DNA of 64,000 nt from Mesorhabditis belari. Taxonomy: Eukaryota; Nematoda; Chromadorea; Rhabditida; Rhabditidae. Shown here one piece after another: positions 18,212 to 28,875 of the stretch. A program made the position numbers and the translations under genes. Location of the stretch: assembly GCA_958450365.1 (NCBI GenBank), contig CAUEEP010000935.1, positions 1,686,001 through 1,750,000 of the forward strand, in the 5' to 3' direction. The notes under the pieces were generated by a model. It did not search any database. It worked only from the letters and a program-made list of their open reading frames with translations, and had not been told where the DNA came from. The stretch's first letter is position 1, and every line of letters begins with the position of its first letter.

Positions 18212-20970
18212 ATGATTTCGGTGCTGAAAATCTCGGTTCGTTTCAATTGCGGGAAGCTGAATCTATTGGTAAATGGAGTTTAAGATTTGAGATTTTTAAA
18301 AATTTCTAGATGCTGTGCATCTTCATCGTCTCGAGTTTTCTTTTCATGAAGAAAGTGATAGAAATGCATCAAAAAGGAACGAGAAGATATATGCTGAAAG
18401 AATCAGATGGAGTGAAAATATTGGAATTTGGAGAGAAGAGGCTGGTGAAACCGACTGGAGAAGAGGGGAGGGTCGTCGAGGTGGGTTCCGAGTGATCACA
18501 GTAAGCTATTGTCACAGTAATCATAGATCAGCTCTGTAAAAGTAATGAGTCAATCACTTGCTGAAAAGCCATTCAGCCCTTCAGATCTGGGATCTTGACG
18601 ATGACAGTCCGGAGCACGATCTAAAAGATTTTGACGGATTGATGTTAGTGCCCGAAGTGTATGGGAATTATTGTGTCTACGAGAATGTATTAGAAGAAGA
18701 GCCACCAAAAGAGAAATTGATCGCGATGATCCTTCATTCATCACTCTCATACATTGACGAGAGTTTCGCGAAAATGGTGAGAATAAGGCTAAAATAACTT
18801 TAGAAATCAATAGCTTTAGCCCTTAAAATAGCTTTGGAAAAACGATAAAACTGAAACTTTTTCCAGGCCTTAGCCTGGGACGGCTCAATCTCATTAGCTA
18901 TTTTCGTCGACGATTTCTCGAGCAACTCCGATATGAAATTGGTTGTGAACTGGGTAATTTGAAAAGATTTTCCTTTCAGAAGTCTTTCAGATCACGCAAC
19001 TACGATCGAAAATCCCGTCAAAAACCGCACTTTTCATTCATTTGTTCTTTCAACGAATTGATAACGATGAATGTTCAATGTTCTTTATTGAAAGTAAAAA
19101 ATTAGAAGAAAAATTGGGTTAATGTAAATTCAGAGAAACATTTGGTGAAAAGTGATGTTTCGTTGCCGAATAATTCAATCGATCCAGCTACATATCCGAT
19201 AAATGTGGCGAGAAATTTGGCGAGAAAATTCGCGCCACCACATCACTATTTTCTTGTGGCTGATATGGATCAGGTGATTAAATTGCTTTAAACCATTATA
19301 TTATTGCTTAAATATTATGAACATTCGCTTTTAATTAAAACCATTACAATTATGATTATCAAGATCAATTTGAAACTAGACAATTGTTCCCAATATCAGG
19401 AATATTCTTCTGATGCTGAAAGAAAACTCCGATCGATCGCTGACTCAAGAAATCTCACTACTGTCAAAGAAGTGTTGGTGATTCGACGTTTCGAGCATGA
19501 GCTAAATTCGAGGTGAGCGATAAGTGATGAGTAGGTATCAAATAATATTTTAATAACACTAAAAAAGTTATAAAGTAAGGTTGGACGATCTGCGATCCAT
19601 TATTCTCTAAAAAGAGCTCACCCAGTTTGAGCACTTTCTTCAAAAGAAACCCATTTTGGTGTCAATAGAAAAGTTGTAGAGAATCAAAAATTAGGCTTAT
19701 AGCCACATTTTCAAAAAGATACACTTAGTAGTTTCGCTTAAAATGCAAGTTTTGTGAAAATTTGATAAATTTGGCATTTCTTGAGAACCAGTTTTAGAAT
19801 CATTCTGAAAATTTAGCTATAAGCCTAATTTTTGATTCTCTACAACTTTTCTATTGACACCAAAATGGGTTTCTTTTGAAGAAAGTGCTCAAACTGTCAC
19901 AAATGACAATAGCCCGCAGTTTTCAATTCACCAACCCAATAGCTTACATAATATAACTAAACAAATAAAAAACTTTAAATATCCATCAAATCCAAAGATC
20001 TATATGAATATTTGCAGTTTTGTATCTATAATAAATTTCATAAAACTTGATTGAATTTGAAGTTTTTATCTCATTCCAGTTCGCCCAAAACGATCGCCGA
20101 ACTCCATTCTCGATACAACAAAGATGTATTCTTTTTTCATCAGAAATACTTCTCCCCAGCACACGCGATCCCCAATTTAACTGAATGGTTTCATAGAGGA
20201 GGTCAGTCGATGAAGGTTTGATTTTAAGCAACTTCATTTCCTTGTCGTTTTTAGGTAACCCCAGTGAAATATCATAGTCATTATTGGGAACCGATGTTTG
20301 TCGCCTCATCAAATATCCCGTTTCATGATGAGACATTGAGATATCAACATAAAAATCATCTCGCATTGGTGAGTTGGATCATTTTTTGGCTTAAATTTAC
20401 ACGACGAGAAAGATATTAGATCTAATTTGATCCGAAAAGAGTCGTTCAACTTGAAACATTCGATTTTAGCTCAGGCTCAGGCTTAGGCTTAGATTATAAA
20501 GATTATAAAGATTACAAAGATTATTAGATGATTTTTTTAATTGATAAACATTTAGTGTTGGGATCTTTGCGTTTTCGGGTACAAATTTCTCATCGTTGAT
20601 GGCGTTTTCAATACGCATAGTGGAGTGAAAGAGTTGAAAAAGACTGGATATTACAAATGGTCGTCAAAAGTGGGCAAATTTAAACAGATTTACTGTAAAC
20701 TAGAGTCGATTCTTCTCTCATTTGCTTTCTAAAAAACTAGAGTAATCTTATCATGTTGTCTGGGATACTGTTGTGAAAAAGATCGTGTTTTTGGATCGTT
20801 TTTTAAGATTTACAAAAAGCTTTCAGGATGCCGAGAAAATAGCCAAAGAAGCGGCAGAGATTCACAGTAAACAACTGAAAAAATCTCATCCAAAAGAATA
20901 TCAACAATGTTTTGGAGAAAAGAAAAAACCGAAAACGACGAAAAAACCGACAACGATTAGTACAAATTGA
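18212..20970 (+). CDS. GT49 glycosyltransferase (bgnt-1/B4GAT1-like)
   Basis: Predicted exons: 18212-18268, 18310-18480, 18585-18776, 18867-18953, 18991-19093, 19134-19273, 19400-19512, 20080-20215, 20255-20368, 20556-20669 and 20827-20970; phases agree, giving 456 residues. A signal anchor (MLCIFIVSSFLFM, about residues 20-32) predicts a Golgi type II protein. The body follows the Glyco_transf_49 pattern: VYGNYCVYENVL, LHSSLSYID, WDGSISLAIFVDDF, then NVARNLARKFAPPHHYFLVADMD with the DxD metal site at D247/D249, VKYHSHYWEPMFV, and CVFGYKFLIVDGVFNTHSG. The C-terminal tail is basic (KKKPKTTKK). Family members add GlcNAc or glucuronic acid to glycans; the exact donor is not predictable. AATAAA lies at 20983. 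Intron 7 carries a MITE. This is probably the downstream gene of an operon with the fucosyltransferase. Confidence 0.85.
19624..19943. mobile_element. Mariner-type MITE in GT49 intron 7
   Basis: Third copy of the palindromic family at 14330-14778: gtttgagcactttcttc on the left, inverted gaagaaagtgctcaaac on the right, and the right terminus caattcaccaacccaatag. The left terminus is truncated. Confidence 0.7.
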
Positions 20971-22514
20971 AAAATGATGATCAATAAAGTTTCAGAATTT
21001 ATAAAATGTTTAAATTTTTATGGATGAATTGCTTGAAGATCACATATTCAAAGTTATTAAGTTAGTTATTAGTTATTAAATTTTAGCTAAACCCTTGACA
21101 AATGCGGATTTCTATCCAGTGTTTGGTTCTAATGATAGGCTAAAAATGTAGGTTTTAAATGCTAAATGAAATCTATTCACGAAATTCGTTCTCGTAAAGG
21201 ACCTGGCACATCATTTTTTGGTCATTTCTCCTTAGAAAAAAGCCTTGTTAATGAGTTTTTCAGTTGTTAATCAGTTTGTTAATCAGATTTTTCACTAGAG
21301 AATGTTGTCAAGTCAAGATTGATTTTTCACATGAGCCTTGGCCCATCTGATAGAGTTTTCATCGGGGTTTCCGAATCTGTTGTTAGTTTTTCCGGAAAGC
21401 TCTGTGATGCGAGTTATTTAGCATACAAAATTTTGACTTTTTTCCGCTGGTTTACAAGCTTTTCTCATCATTTTCTAAATGTGCTCTGATTGGTGTGGTT
21501 ATGATTAGTGGTTATGATTTGGTTATGATAATGATTAGTGATTGGTGTGGAGACGTTCGAGAATCATGGCTCGAATCCCTTCACTGCCCACTTTTTTTTA
21601 TTGTTTAATGGCTCAAGTGAAGACTCGATCTTGACTTGACAACATTCCCCAGTCTGTCCTTTGCGCTCTTTGTACTTTGCTAACCTGTATTCTTTGAAAT
21701 TTGTGATTGGCATTAAGGGGAGTGGCACTTTAAGGGCGTAGTCACTTTTAATAACCCATTTTATCGTTTATCGTTAGTGATCTATTTAGTTTAACCCCGA
21801 AAACTTTGATAGACAGCTGGACAACGCCCACTCTCACAAAGGTGTGGTTGAAGACGTCAGCATGTCATTTTAAAATTAAAAAATTTCAAACTTTCCAGTT
21901 AGTGAATCAAATGTCGGAACGCTTTCTATCTTTTTGCTTTCCTTTGAGAAACTAATCTTTTCCTTTTCCATATCAGAAAATTCCGACCACACCTAGATTT
22001 AAAAAAGGTGAGAAAAAGGAAAGAAAACGACGAATCGTTTTAGGCTATCACTTCGGCTGGACTCAATTCTTACTAAAATTTCTCCAGGGACCAAGAAATA
22101 ATATTAATAATAATATATTATATTATTATTATTACTGTTTTTATAATATTAAGTTGATTCAATTTTTGCACATTTTTGCACATTTCAAAGTTCAATTTTC
22201 AATTTAGCAAGGCTAGTTTTGAAGTTTAATCAATAGTTTTTTGGGCACACGTTTTGGAAACCCGAATTTCATAAATTTTTTGATTATCTTTCGGAGAGTA
22301 CAAAGATTTCGAGTTGAAAATTCTTAGATAAAGTTGAGTTCTCATAAATTTACAAATGAATTCAAGAATTTATTTAAAACTTTCAAATAACCCTTAGAAA
22401 TTGCGATAACAAACACCCGTAATTGTGCAAATGTGTGGCAAGTAGTTCGCGATTTTCGTGAATCTGAAATTGTTTGCCTTAATAAAATGTGGAGAAATCG
22501 TTTCAGCTTTCAAA
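20971..22514. other. Intergenic region, no gene; small foldback
   Basis: AT-rich. An inverted repeat with arms aatgttgtcaagtcaaga (about 21302) and tcttgacttgacaacatt (about 21630) marks a 350-bp foldback element. A run of alternating ATT/AAT repeats lies at about 22090-22150. No exon recognised. Confidence 0.45.
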
Positions 22515-22800
22515 AGTATTATGGAGTGGGCCCCCGGGAGTCGAACCCACAACGACTCGCTTACCGGGTCACTGTGCTAACCATTACACCACAAGGCATT
22601 TGATCTCACTTGCTCCAGAGGGAGTTAACTTAGCGCAACCCAGGTTTACAAATCGAGACGTGTGGAACGTCCGTCGTCCAGAGAGGAGGGAAGTTAACGC
22701 CCTCTGGAGTAAGGAGAACAAGTGCGTTGTCGTGTAATGGTTGGCCCAGTTGTCTGATAAGCGAAAGAACTCGGGTTCGAGGCCGGACACGTGTTTTGGA
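22515..22800. mobile_element. Foldback element made of two head-to-head tRNA-like sequences
   Basis: On the minus strand (22524-22597) there is TGTGGTGTAATGGTTAGCAC followed by a box B-like GGTTCGACTCC. On the plus strand (22723-22792) there is GTCGTGTAATGGTTGG followed by GGTTCGAGGCC. The spacer is itself inverted (ctccagagggagttaac against gttaacgccctctggag). Neither tRNA-like part has a pairing acceptor stem, so neither looks like a working tRNA. Confidence 0.65.
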
Positions 22801-22985
22801 TCTGCCTTTTTTTCAACTATACAACAAGGAAACGTCGCTAAAAAATTTTACACTTAAAGTCAGCGGAAAATTGACGAAACACTTCTCCAAACCAAAGCCA
22901 CTATAAAGCATGACAACAACTAAAACATTGTAACAACTGAAATAAAATGTTCGACTAGGGACTATCACTATATTATGACAGTACA

Positions 22986-25400
22986 TTATTTAAGTTTCCA
23001 GCTATGTACTTCAAAAGAAAACCTCGCCAACATATTTGAAGGACATCCCTTTGTGCCAAATGACGTCAACGCGACGAGTTCAGCTCGTCCATTTTGATCT
23101 CTTTGCTCCATTCCTGACCCAGAATCACCCTAAAAAGAGTTTTAAATTAAAGTTTTATCGAATATTCTGAAAAATTGTTTCAAAAAATTTACATGACATG
23201 TCCTTGGTGCTGTGTAGTTTCTCATATCAACCGAGTTCGCACAAAGATAGTCTTCGGCCTGGAAAAGATTGGTTACAAATGAATCTGAAATAGGCTTAAA
23301 TCTGAAATACGAATAGTTAGTTCTATTCTAAAATAAAAATTCACTTCAAATATATTTTCCTTACGCATTTTGCTTACTTTACAAAAGCTGAGATGAAATT
23401 TGTTGCATGAACGCTTTTGTGGGAGTTTTATGTTTCAAAATGGTCGACTTGGCCAGGCTTTCTCGTCAAATAATAACCCCCATGGCGAGATGGCCGAGCG
23501 GTCTAAGGCGCCATTTTAAGGCACTGGTCTCTTCGGAGGCGTGGGTTCGAATCCCACTATCGTCAGAAATTTTTGTCCCGATTTTTAGCAAACTTACGTC
23601 ATTGGGTAAAGTGTCGGACCAAGGCCGAGAACATTCTCGATTCAGATACATCGGAGTCTCTCGAATATACGGATTTCCATCAACGAAAGCTGGAAATTTT
23701 CTTGGTTACTTTTCGATCCCTTGAAATCCATAATTTGATTAAAATTTGATTTACCCGAAGCTCGTCCCCATCCAGAAACACTCAGAATCTGATCAAGATA
23801 CAGATTTCTGTTTGGCAAGCAAATCGGCTTTGTGTGGTTATTCCAAACTATCGGCCTGTAATGGAAATATTTTATCATTTACAAAAAAGGATCACTTTTC
23901 TAGTTCAATAATCGCCCAATCGTGTCCTTTCATGCAATGATTCTGGGCAAAATCCTCGTCAATCATCACGGAACGGATCTGTGATGGTTTTTTAGTAGTT
24001 AAAACAGAAGATTTGTATCAAGTAAGTCGATTGCCTTGAGTTGTATTCATTGAGTTGAATACAGGGTGACCGGAGCTCTGTTACTTTTTGAAAATTGAAG
24101 AAAAGTCACATTTTTCTTGAACAACTGTCTTATTCATGTTTTTTTATTGAAATTGGCGTATTTTTGACCTGGTTTTATTGATTCCATTACTGTTTTTAAC
24201 TTTGATTTTTCAGGATGACGGGCGATAGGGAACGCATCACCATCATCGAGTTGCACAAGCGTGGATTCAAGAATCCAGACATTGTACGAGCGCCTGGATG
24301 CAACAAAATGAAGGTCAAACGGACAGTGAATCGTTATCAAGAGTTGGGAGATGATTCGGATCGACCCAGAAGTGGAAGACCACCGACCGCAGAGAATATC
24401 AACAAGATCCGATGCCGAATTTGTCGCAACCCAGAGATTTCGATGTGAAGCCTCGCAAAATCGTTGAAAATCAGCAGAGAACGAGTGCAAACGATTGTTA
24501 GGAAGAGCTTAATATGTTGTTGTCGTTGACAAGTGGGTATTGTAAGGGTTTTTGTGGTTTACTTTATTGTATGTGACATCCGGTCTCATACATCGTTGAT
24601 CGTTCGGAAGCCAATCCGCTTTGTCCCAACTAAAGCTTATTTTTTTGGAACTTTAACTGTTTAACTACTTTAACGGTTACTTTAAACTGTTTTCCTAACC
24701 CACCCTCGAATGCATTTCCCACCATAAGCCACGAATCGCTGTTGAAGCTCGTCGATTGTTCGATAGCGATCGATTCTGAAATTTCGCTGGATTTTAAGAT
24801 TTTAAATGGTTTACGCTTAGCTGAGCTGAATTTTAAATCAAATCTACAACACTAGAAGAATTTTAAGCCCAATGGTTTCTGTTTCAAGCTAAACTTACAT
24901 ACACGGAGTTAATTCTTGACCTTTGAAGACGAGAAAACCGTGAGCGACCGTCAAAATGTGAAACGGGGAAATGATTGATCCGCCAAGCTGATTTCGTGAG
25001 AGTTCCAGGGGGAAATTTGGTTTCTAAAGATTTTTAGCTGAAGTTGATTGTTAAAGCTTGACTTGAGCTAAACTCAAAAGAACTTGAGCAATTAGAAAAA
25101 AAAATACCCATAAACATTACAGATTTTCTTGAAACGCACAAATTTGAAGAGCGAAATTGCCCATGGGAACTCTTTCTCAAGAGAGTATTGATTCTGATAG
25201 CCACATATTGACGCTAAATGGAAATTGTCGTCGATTGAGAGATGGTTTCGGACTGAAAGTTGGATAGAATGATAAATGAAGAACAAGAATAGGGTTTTTT
25301 TTAAATACTCACATGGTGGCCCGATAAAATGTGGTCGAAAGGCGGTAGAAATTTGTGTAATCAGCAATAAAATTAGTGAGATTGGTGCTGTTGTTGGCAT
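22986..25400 (-). CDS. Secreted trypsin-like serine protease (S1 family)
   Basis: Predicted exons from the 5' end: 25400-25313, 25252-25140, 25023-24899, 24775-24704, 24629-24563, 23978-23896, 23855-23755, 23689-23598, 23258-23193 and 23129-22986; phases agree, giving 316 residues. A signal peptide (PISLILLLITQISTAF) opens the protein; a zymogen-type start lies near ICGYQN with EFPWAISLFKF after it. All three catalytic residues are present: His95 in LTVAHG, Asp175 in GHDWAIIEL and Ser272 in GDSGSG. LSVSGWGR and the disulfide-type cysteines fit the chymotrypsin fold. The usual AHC is AHG, so the common Cys next to the His is missing. Introns hold a tRNA-Leu-like pseudogene (intron 8) and a Tc1-like fragment (intron 5), yet the frame is clean. 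Substrate unknown. Confidence 0.85.
23484..23565 (+). pseudogene. tRNA-Leu(AAG) pseudogene
   Basis: This 82-nt class II tRNA matches the two tRNA-Leu(AAG) copies nearby except at a few bases. A G-to-T change breaks an anticodon-stem pair (CCATT against ACTGG), and a C-to-A change breaks an acceptor pair (TATCGTC at the 3' side). Both lesions point to a decaying copy. It lies antisense in intron 8 of the protease gene. Confidence 0.75.
24059..24530 (+). pseudogene. Tc1-like element fragment with transposase N-terminus
   Basis: A tacagggtga terminus is followed, from 24215, by a 77-codon frame. It encodes a helix-turn-helix start typical of Tc1-like transposases (RERITIIELHKRG, KRTVNRYQELG, RPRSGRPPT). 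The catalytic part is absent. The fragment sits in intron 5 of the protease gene on the opposite strand. Confidence 0.7.
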
Positions 25401-25516
25401 AAATCTGAAAGAATGAGAGATTTGGGAGCAGAATGAGACTTCAAAGCTCTTGAACTGGATCATAATCGGGGTTGGATAGAAAAAGTTGAACTTATTTAAA
25501 GACAAAGCAATGGAGT

Positions 25517-25570
25517 CGGAACTCGTGGGTCGCCGGGACTCGAACCCACAACCTTTCGCTGACAGGTAGA
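25517..25570 (-). other. 3' half of a tRNA-like sequence
   Basis: On the minus strand, GTGGGTTCGAGTCCCGG is a well-formed T arm with box B. No matching D arm is present upstream, so only a tRNA 3' half or tRNA-derived repeat end remains. Confidence 0.45.
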
Positions 25571-25691
25571 CTAAGTTCGGGTGAAAAAAGAATAAAGATT
25601 TACATTACTTAAAATGATAGTACTAAAGTTATAACGTTAAAAAATAAAACTGCAAGTAAATCAAAATAGTTTCCGAGAAAACAAAAATATC

Positions 25692-25773
25692 TGACGAGAG
25701 TGGGATTCGAACCCACGCCTCCGAAGAGACCAGTGCCTTAAACTGGCGCCTTAGACCGCTCGGCCATCTCGCC
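25692..25773 (-). tRNA. tRNA-Leu (anticodon AAG)
   Basis: A complete 82-nt class II tRNA: acceptor GGCGAGA pairs with TCTCGTC, box A TGGCCGAGCGG, anticodon stem CCAGT/ACTGG around loop TTAAGGC (anticodon AAG, decoding CTT), variable arm TCTCTTCGGAGGC, and T arm GTGGGTTCGAATCCCAC. The body is identical to the copy at 26542-26623, and flanking sequence is shared too, so the two arose by a recent inverted duplication. Confidence 0.93.
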
Positions 25774-26413
25774 ACATTTTCGCAGATTGATATTTGGACG
25801 GTAAAAGTTGGCAATCAATCGGAGTCAAAGAAAGGGATAAAAGAGAGAAAAGTGTCAAAAACCACTCAGATTAGAATGCCGAAAAAACCAATAAAAAGAA
25901 AAATAAACCCAATAAAAAGGCTTAAAAACAAATCTAGACGTTCAACTATTGAGTAGTTGAACGTAAAACAGCAATGCGAAACCGTCACCTTTCCACACAA
26001 TCATTTCCTCTCTTGAAATGACCTTTGTCTCTTTTGTTTCTCTTTTCGTTTTCTGTTTGTCGATTAAAAGAAAACTATCGAATCAAGAAGAATCATTGAT
26101 GCTTTTCCCTTTTTTCTCTTTTCACCTTGCCCAAGCACCATAAAATTGGTTAATTTGGTTCTGTTTTCACATAGACAACACACACAAAAAGTGAAAAGAT
26201 GATCTTGAGAAATTGTCAGCTAAAAATTGAGAACTGTGCGCGTTTTTATTTTCAAATTTCATAACTGCTGCAAAACTCGAAAATATCGTCGTTGTTTCAT
26301 TTGTTGAAAAAATTACCATACAAATTTGCGCTTAATGACTAATTTACGTTGGACAATTTGCATTTAAAATTTTTCATAAAAATGGCCAGCTAAATATCCC
26401 ATTTCTATCAATC

Positions 26414-28875
26414 ATGCTTTTGTCAAAGGCCGCTTTTTTTGCCATTCTAATCTCGGTGAGTGATTTTTGACACTTTTCTCTCTTTTGTCCCTTTTTATTG
26501 AAAGCCAACTTTTCCTATCAAATATTAGTCCGGAAAAATGTGGCGAGATGGCCGAGCGGTCTAAGGCGCCAGTTTAAGGCACTGGTCTCTTCGGAGGCGT
26601 GGGTTCGAATCCCACTCTCGTCAGATATTTTTGTTTTCTCGGAAATTATTTTGATTTACTTAATTTTACTTTTTATCTTATAACTTTAAAATTTTAGGCT
26701 ACGATCGGTGTGAATGGCCTCAACGGCAGGACGACCGGCATTCTCAATTGGGAGAAGGTGATGTTTGCGATTTTGTATTTGATAATTATTTCCATTTCTA
26801 GCGAACCGCCTTCCCGTTTAACGATTGGCATTGTGGATATAGCGAATCGATTCGGAATGATACGTACGCATTGGCATTACGAGAAGCACCAAGGGCTATG
26901 GGTAAGCTTAAAGTTGTAACAAAGTGCAGAAGCACAGTTGGCACAACCAGGCAAATTTTTTTGCCTTAAGAGTGTTTGGCTTGATAAACGCATTTAGCAG
27001 CAATTTGTTAGATAACGTTGCTTATTCATTAAAACTTTATGTTTTTACTTTAGAACTGATCAACGAGTGCTGCATTGTGCATCAGCATTGCTACACGAAA
27101 CAACATGGACGGAGTACGTGCGATCATCGTGTTTGTGGCTGTGTCACGAATGTTGTTGAGGTAAAAGATACTTTATATTGTTTGAAGTTGTTGTTTAAAG
27201 TTGTTGGCAGCTAGGCTGCTAAAGTTCATTTACTGAAATGATTATAATATATTGATTTTTAGAAGCACGCTCTACCGCAAGCGGCGAGATACATGTGGAA
27301 CATGGATGAATGTGAGCGAAGACTCGAAAATGGTTCAGCAAATGCGTACAAAAAGGCTGCTAATGTAAAGATTGGTGAGTTGGTTTGGGAATTTTCTTGT
27401 AAAAGTTCTAATGCAAGTTAAAAGATGAAAAGCTAGGTAGTTTTTAGTATTACCATTAGTAAGTTTTTGTTAAATCACTAAATTATTGGGTCAATGCATA
27501 TGAAATGGCTAAATTTTTCCAGATTTTCCTAATCAAACTAAAGATTCCAAAAAGTTCTTATATGATTTATTGCTAGTGAAAAGTTATGCAATAATCAGCT
27601 TTATTGACCAAAGATTCCAGCCGTGGAACAAACTATTTCAAGAAATCATGATTTCCATGGGCGTTTTCAATAAAAAGCTAATTCATTAAGAAAACCCCGG
27701 CTTTATAGCTTCAAATTATTTTCAAAACTCAAAAATATTGATAAAAATTCACTGAAATCTTTGGATAGAACCATGTTGGTTGAAAAAATATCAAGCTAAT
27801 AGAACTTTGACTCAAAAGAACATCAAAGTTGAGTTGATTCGAATGATCGAAAAGTTTCTTCAGCATTTCATGTCAAATAAAAAAAAGTTGCCCCGCTCTT
27901 ATTAGCTTAAGATTATAACTTTTCATTCTAACCAAACAGAAATTAGATAGTTGCCCTGGTGGAGAAATTTACATGGATTAGCTATTTCATATGCATTGAC
28001 CCAATAACTCTTTAGTTGCAAGTAGATTGAAGTTACAAGTGTAGTTGAGAGCATAACACATAAGTTGCCAGTTAATCATAAACTTTTGTATTTGTTTAGT
28101 TTCCACCGAGGATCACTGTGATACGGAATGTCGTCACTCGTATGGAATCGCCGTCTTCCTGGCCACTATCGTTGCTGTCACTTTCCTCTTTGTTTGTTTC
28201 CGCGGATGCACGTGAGTTTACTTTTATCTATCTAATTATCATAAAATTAAAAGTAGAATTTTATGGAGAACGTAATTTTGAATTACAATTATCGTATTTT
28301 CTATAATAGTAGTGCTCCCTGAGCGTCGCCTAAATTGCACGAAATCTCGAGGACCGCTTATCAGAATCTATCGATGTGGGGTCGAAAAATGTAGCTGACG
28401 ATGAGATCTAGTGGGGGATTAGAGTGTTGAGCTTCTGCAAAAGCTTGGAAACCGTAAAATGGTCACCAGCTCGCCGGAGTGCACTACTATTAGAGAAAAT
28501 ACGGTGTATCAGTTTTCTTTTTCAGGAAGCCATCAAAACTCGAACGTGTCAAGGGACGAGGCGAGTTTTTTAAATTTAATTTTGTTTTTAATAGAATCGA
28601 TGGCTATAAATCGGAGCCGATATTGTGTCTATTTTTATAATTTTAAAGATTTGATACAAATCTTTCTTTTTAGCTAGCCTTCAGAACATGCGCAACAACA
28701 ATGGACAACAGCCGCCCAAATTTCTTGTGTAAGTGGATTTGGATATTTTACGTAGCTAAACCTTTAGATAACAAGCGTTTTTGTTATAAATCTACTCATT
28801 TTATCAGTGTGTTTTTTTCTTAGATACCCATCCCGAAAGCAATCCGGCTATCAACCATTGTACAGCACTGCATAG
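26414..28875 (+). CDS. Phospholipase-A2-like membrane protein with altered active site
   Basis: Predicted exons: 26414-26455, 26698-26757, 26802-26901, 27054-27160, 27263-27374, 28100-28211, 28678-28728 and 28824-28875; phases agree, giving 211 residues. A signal peptide (MLLSKAAFFAILIS) is followed by DWHCGYS and then CCIVHQHCY with STCDHRVCGC, which match the cysteine core of nematode PLA2-like proteins (CC..HD.CY ... C...C.C). The catalytic His is kept (H77), but the Asp that follows it in active enzymes and binds calcium is Gln78. A transmembrane segment (GIAVFLATIVAVTFLFVCF, about residues 155-173) gives a short cytoplasmic tail. It is probably a non-catalytic, membrane-anchored relative. 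A functional tRNA-Leu is in intron 1 and a MITE in intron 6. The family call is inference. Confidence 0.7.
26542..26623 (+). tRNA. tRNA-Leu (anticodon AAG), in intron 1 of the PLA2-like gene
   Basis: Identical in structure and sequence to 25692-25773 but on the plus strand: all stems pair, with anticodon AAG in a 7-nt loop. It lies in sense orientation within intron 1 of the gene at 26414. Confidence 0.93.
28296..28503. mobile_element. MITE, same family as 9127-9770
   Basis: Ends cgtattttctataatagtag and ctattagagaaaatacgg are inverted. The body has gctgacgatgagatct and ccgtaaaatgg, the reverse complement of the 9575-9740 block. It lies inside intron 6 of the PLA2-like gene. Confidence 0.75.

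Noticed and set aside
22489..22790. Overlapping frames of 68-82 codons on both strands
   Set aside because: They translate the tRNA-like palindrome.
23407..23724. 105-codon plus-strand frame
   Set aside because: It runs through the tRNA-Leu pseudogene and the antisense of a protease exon.
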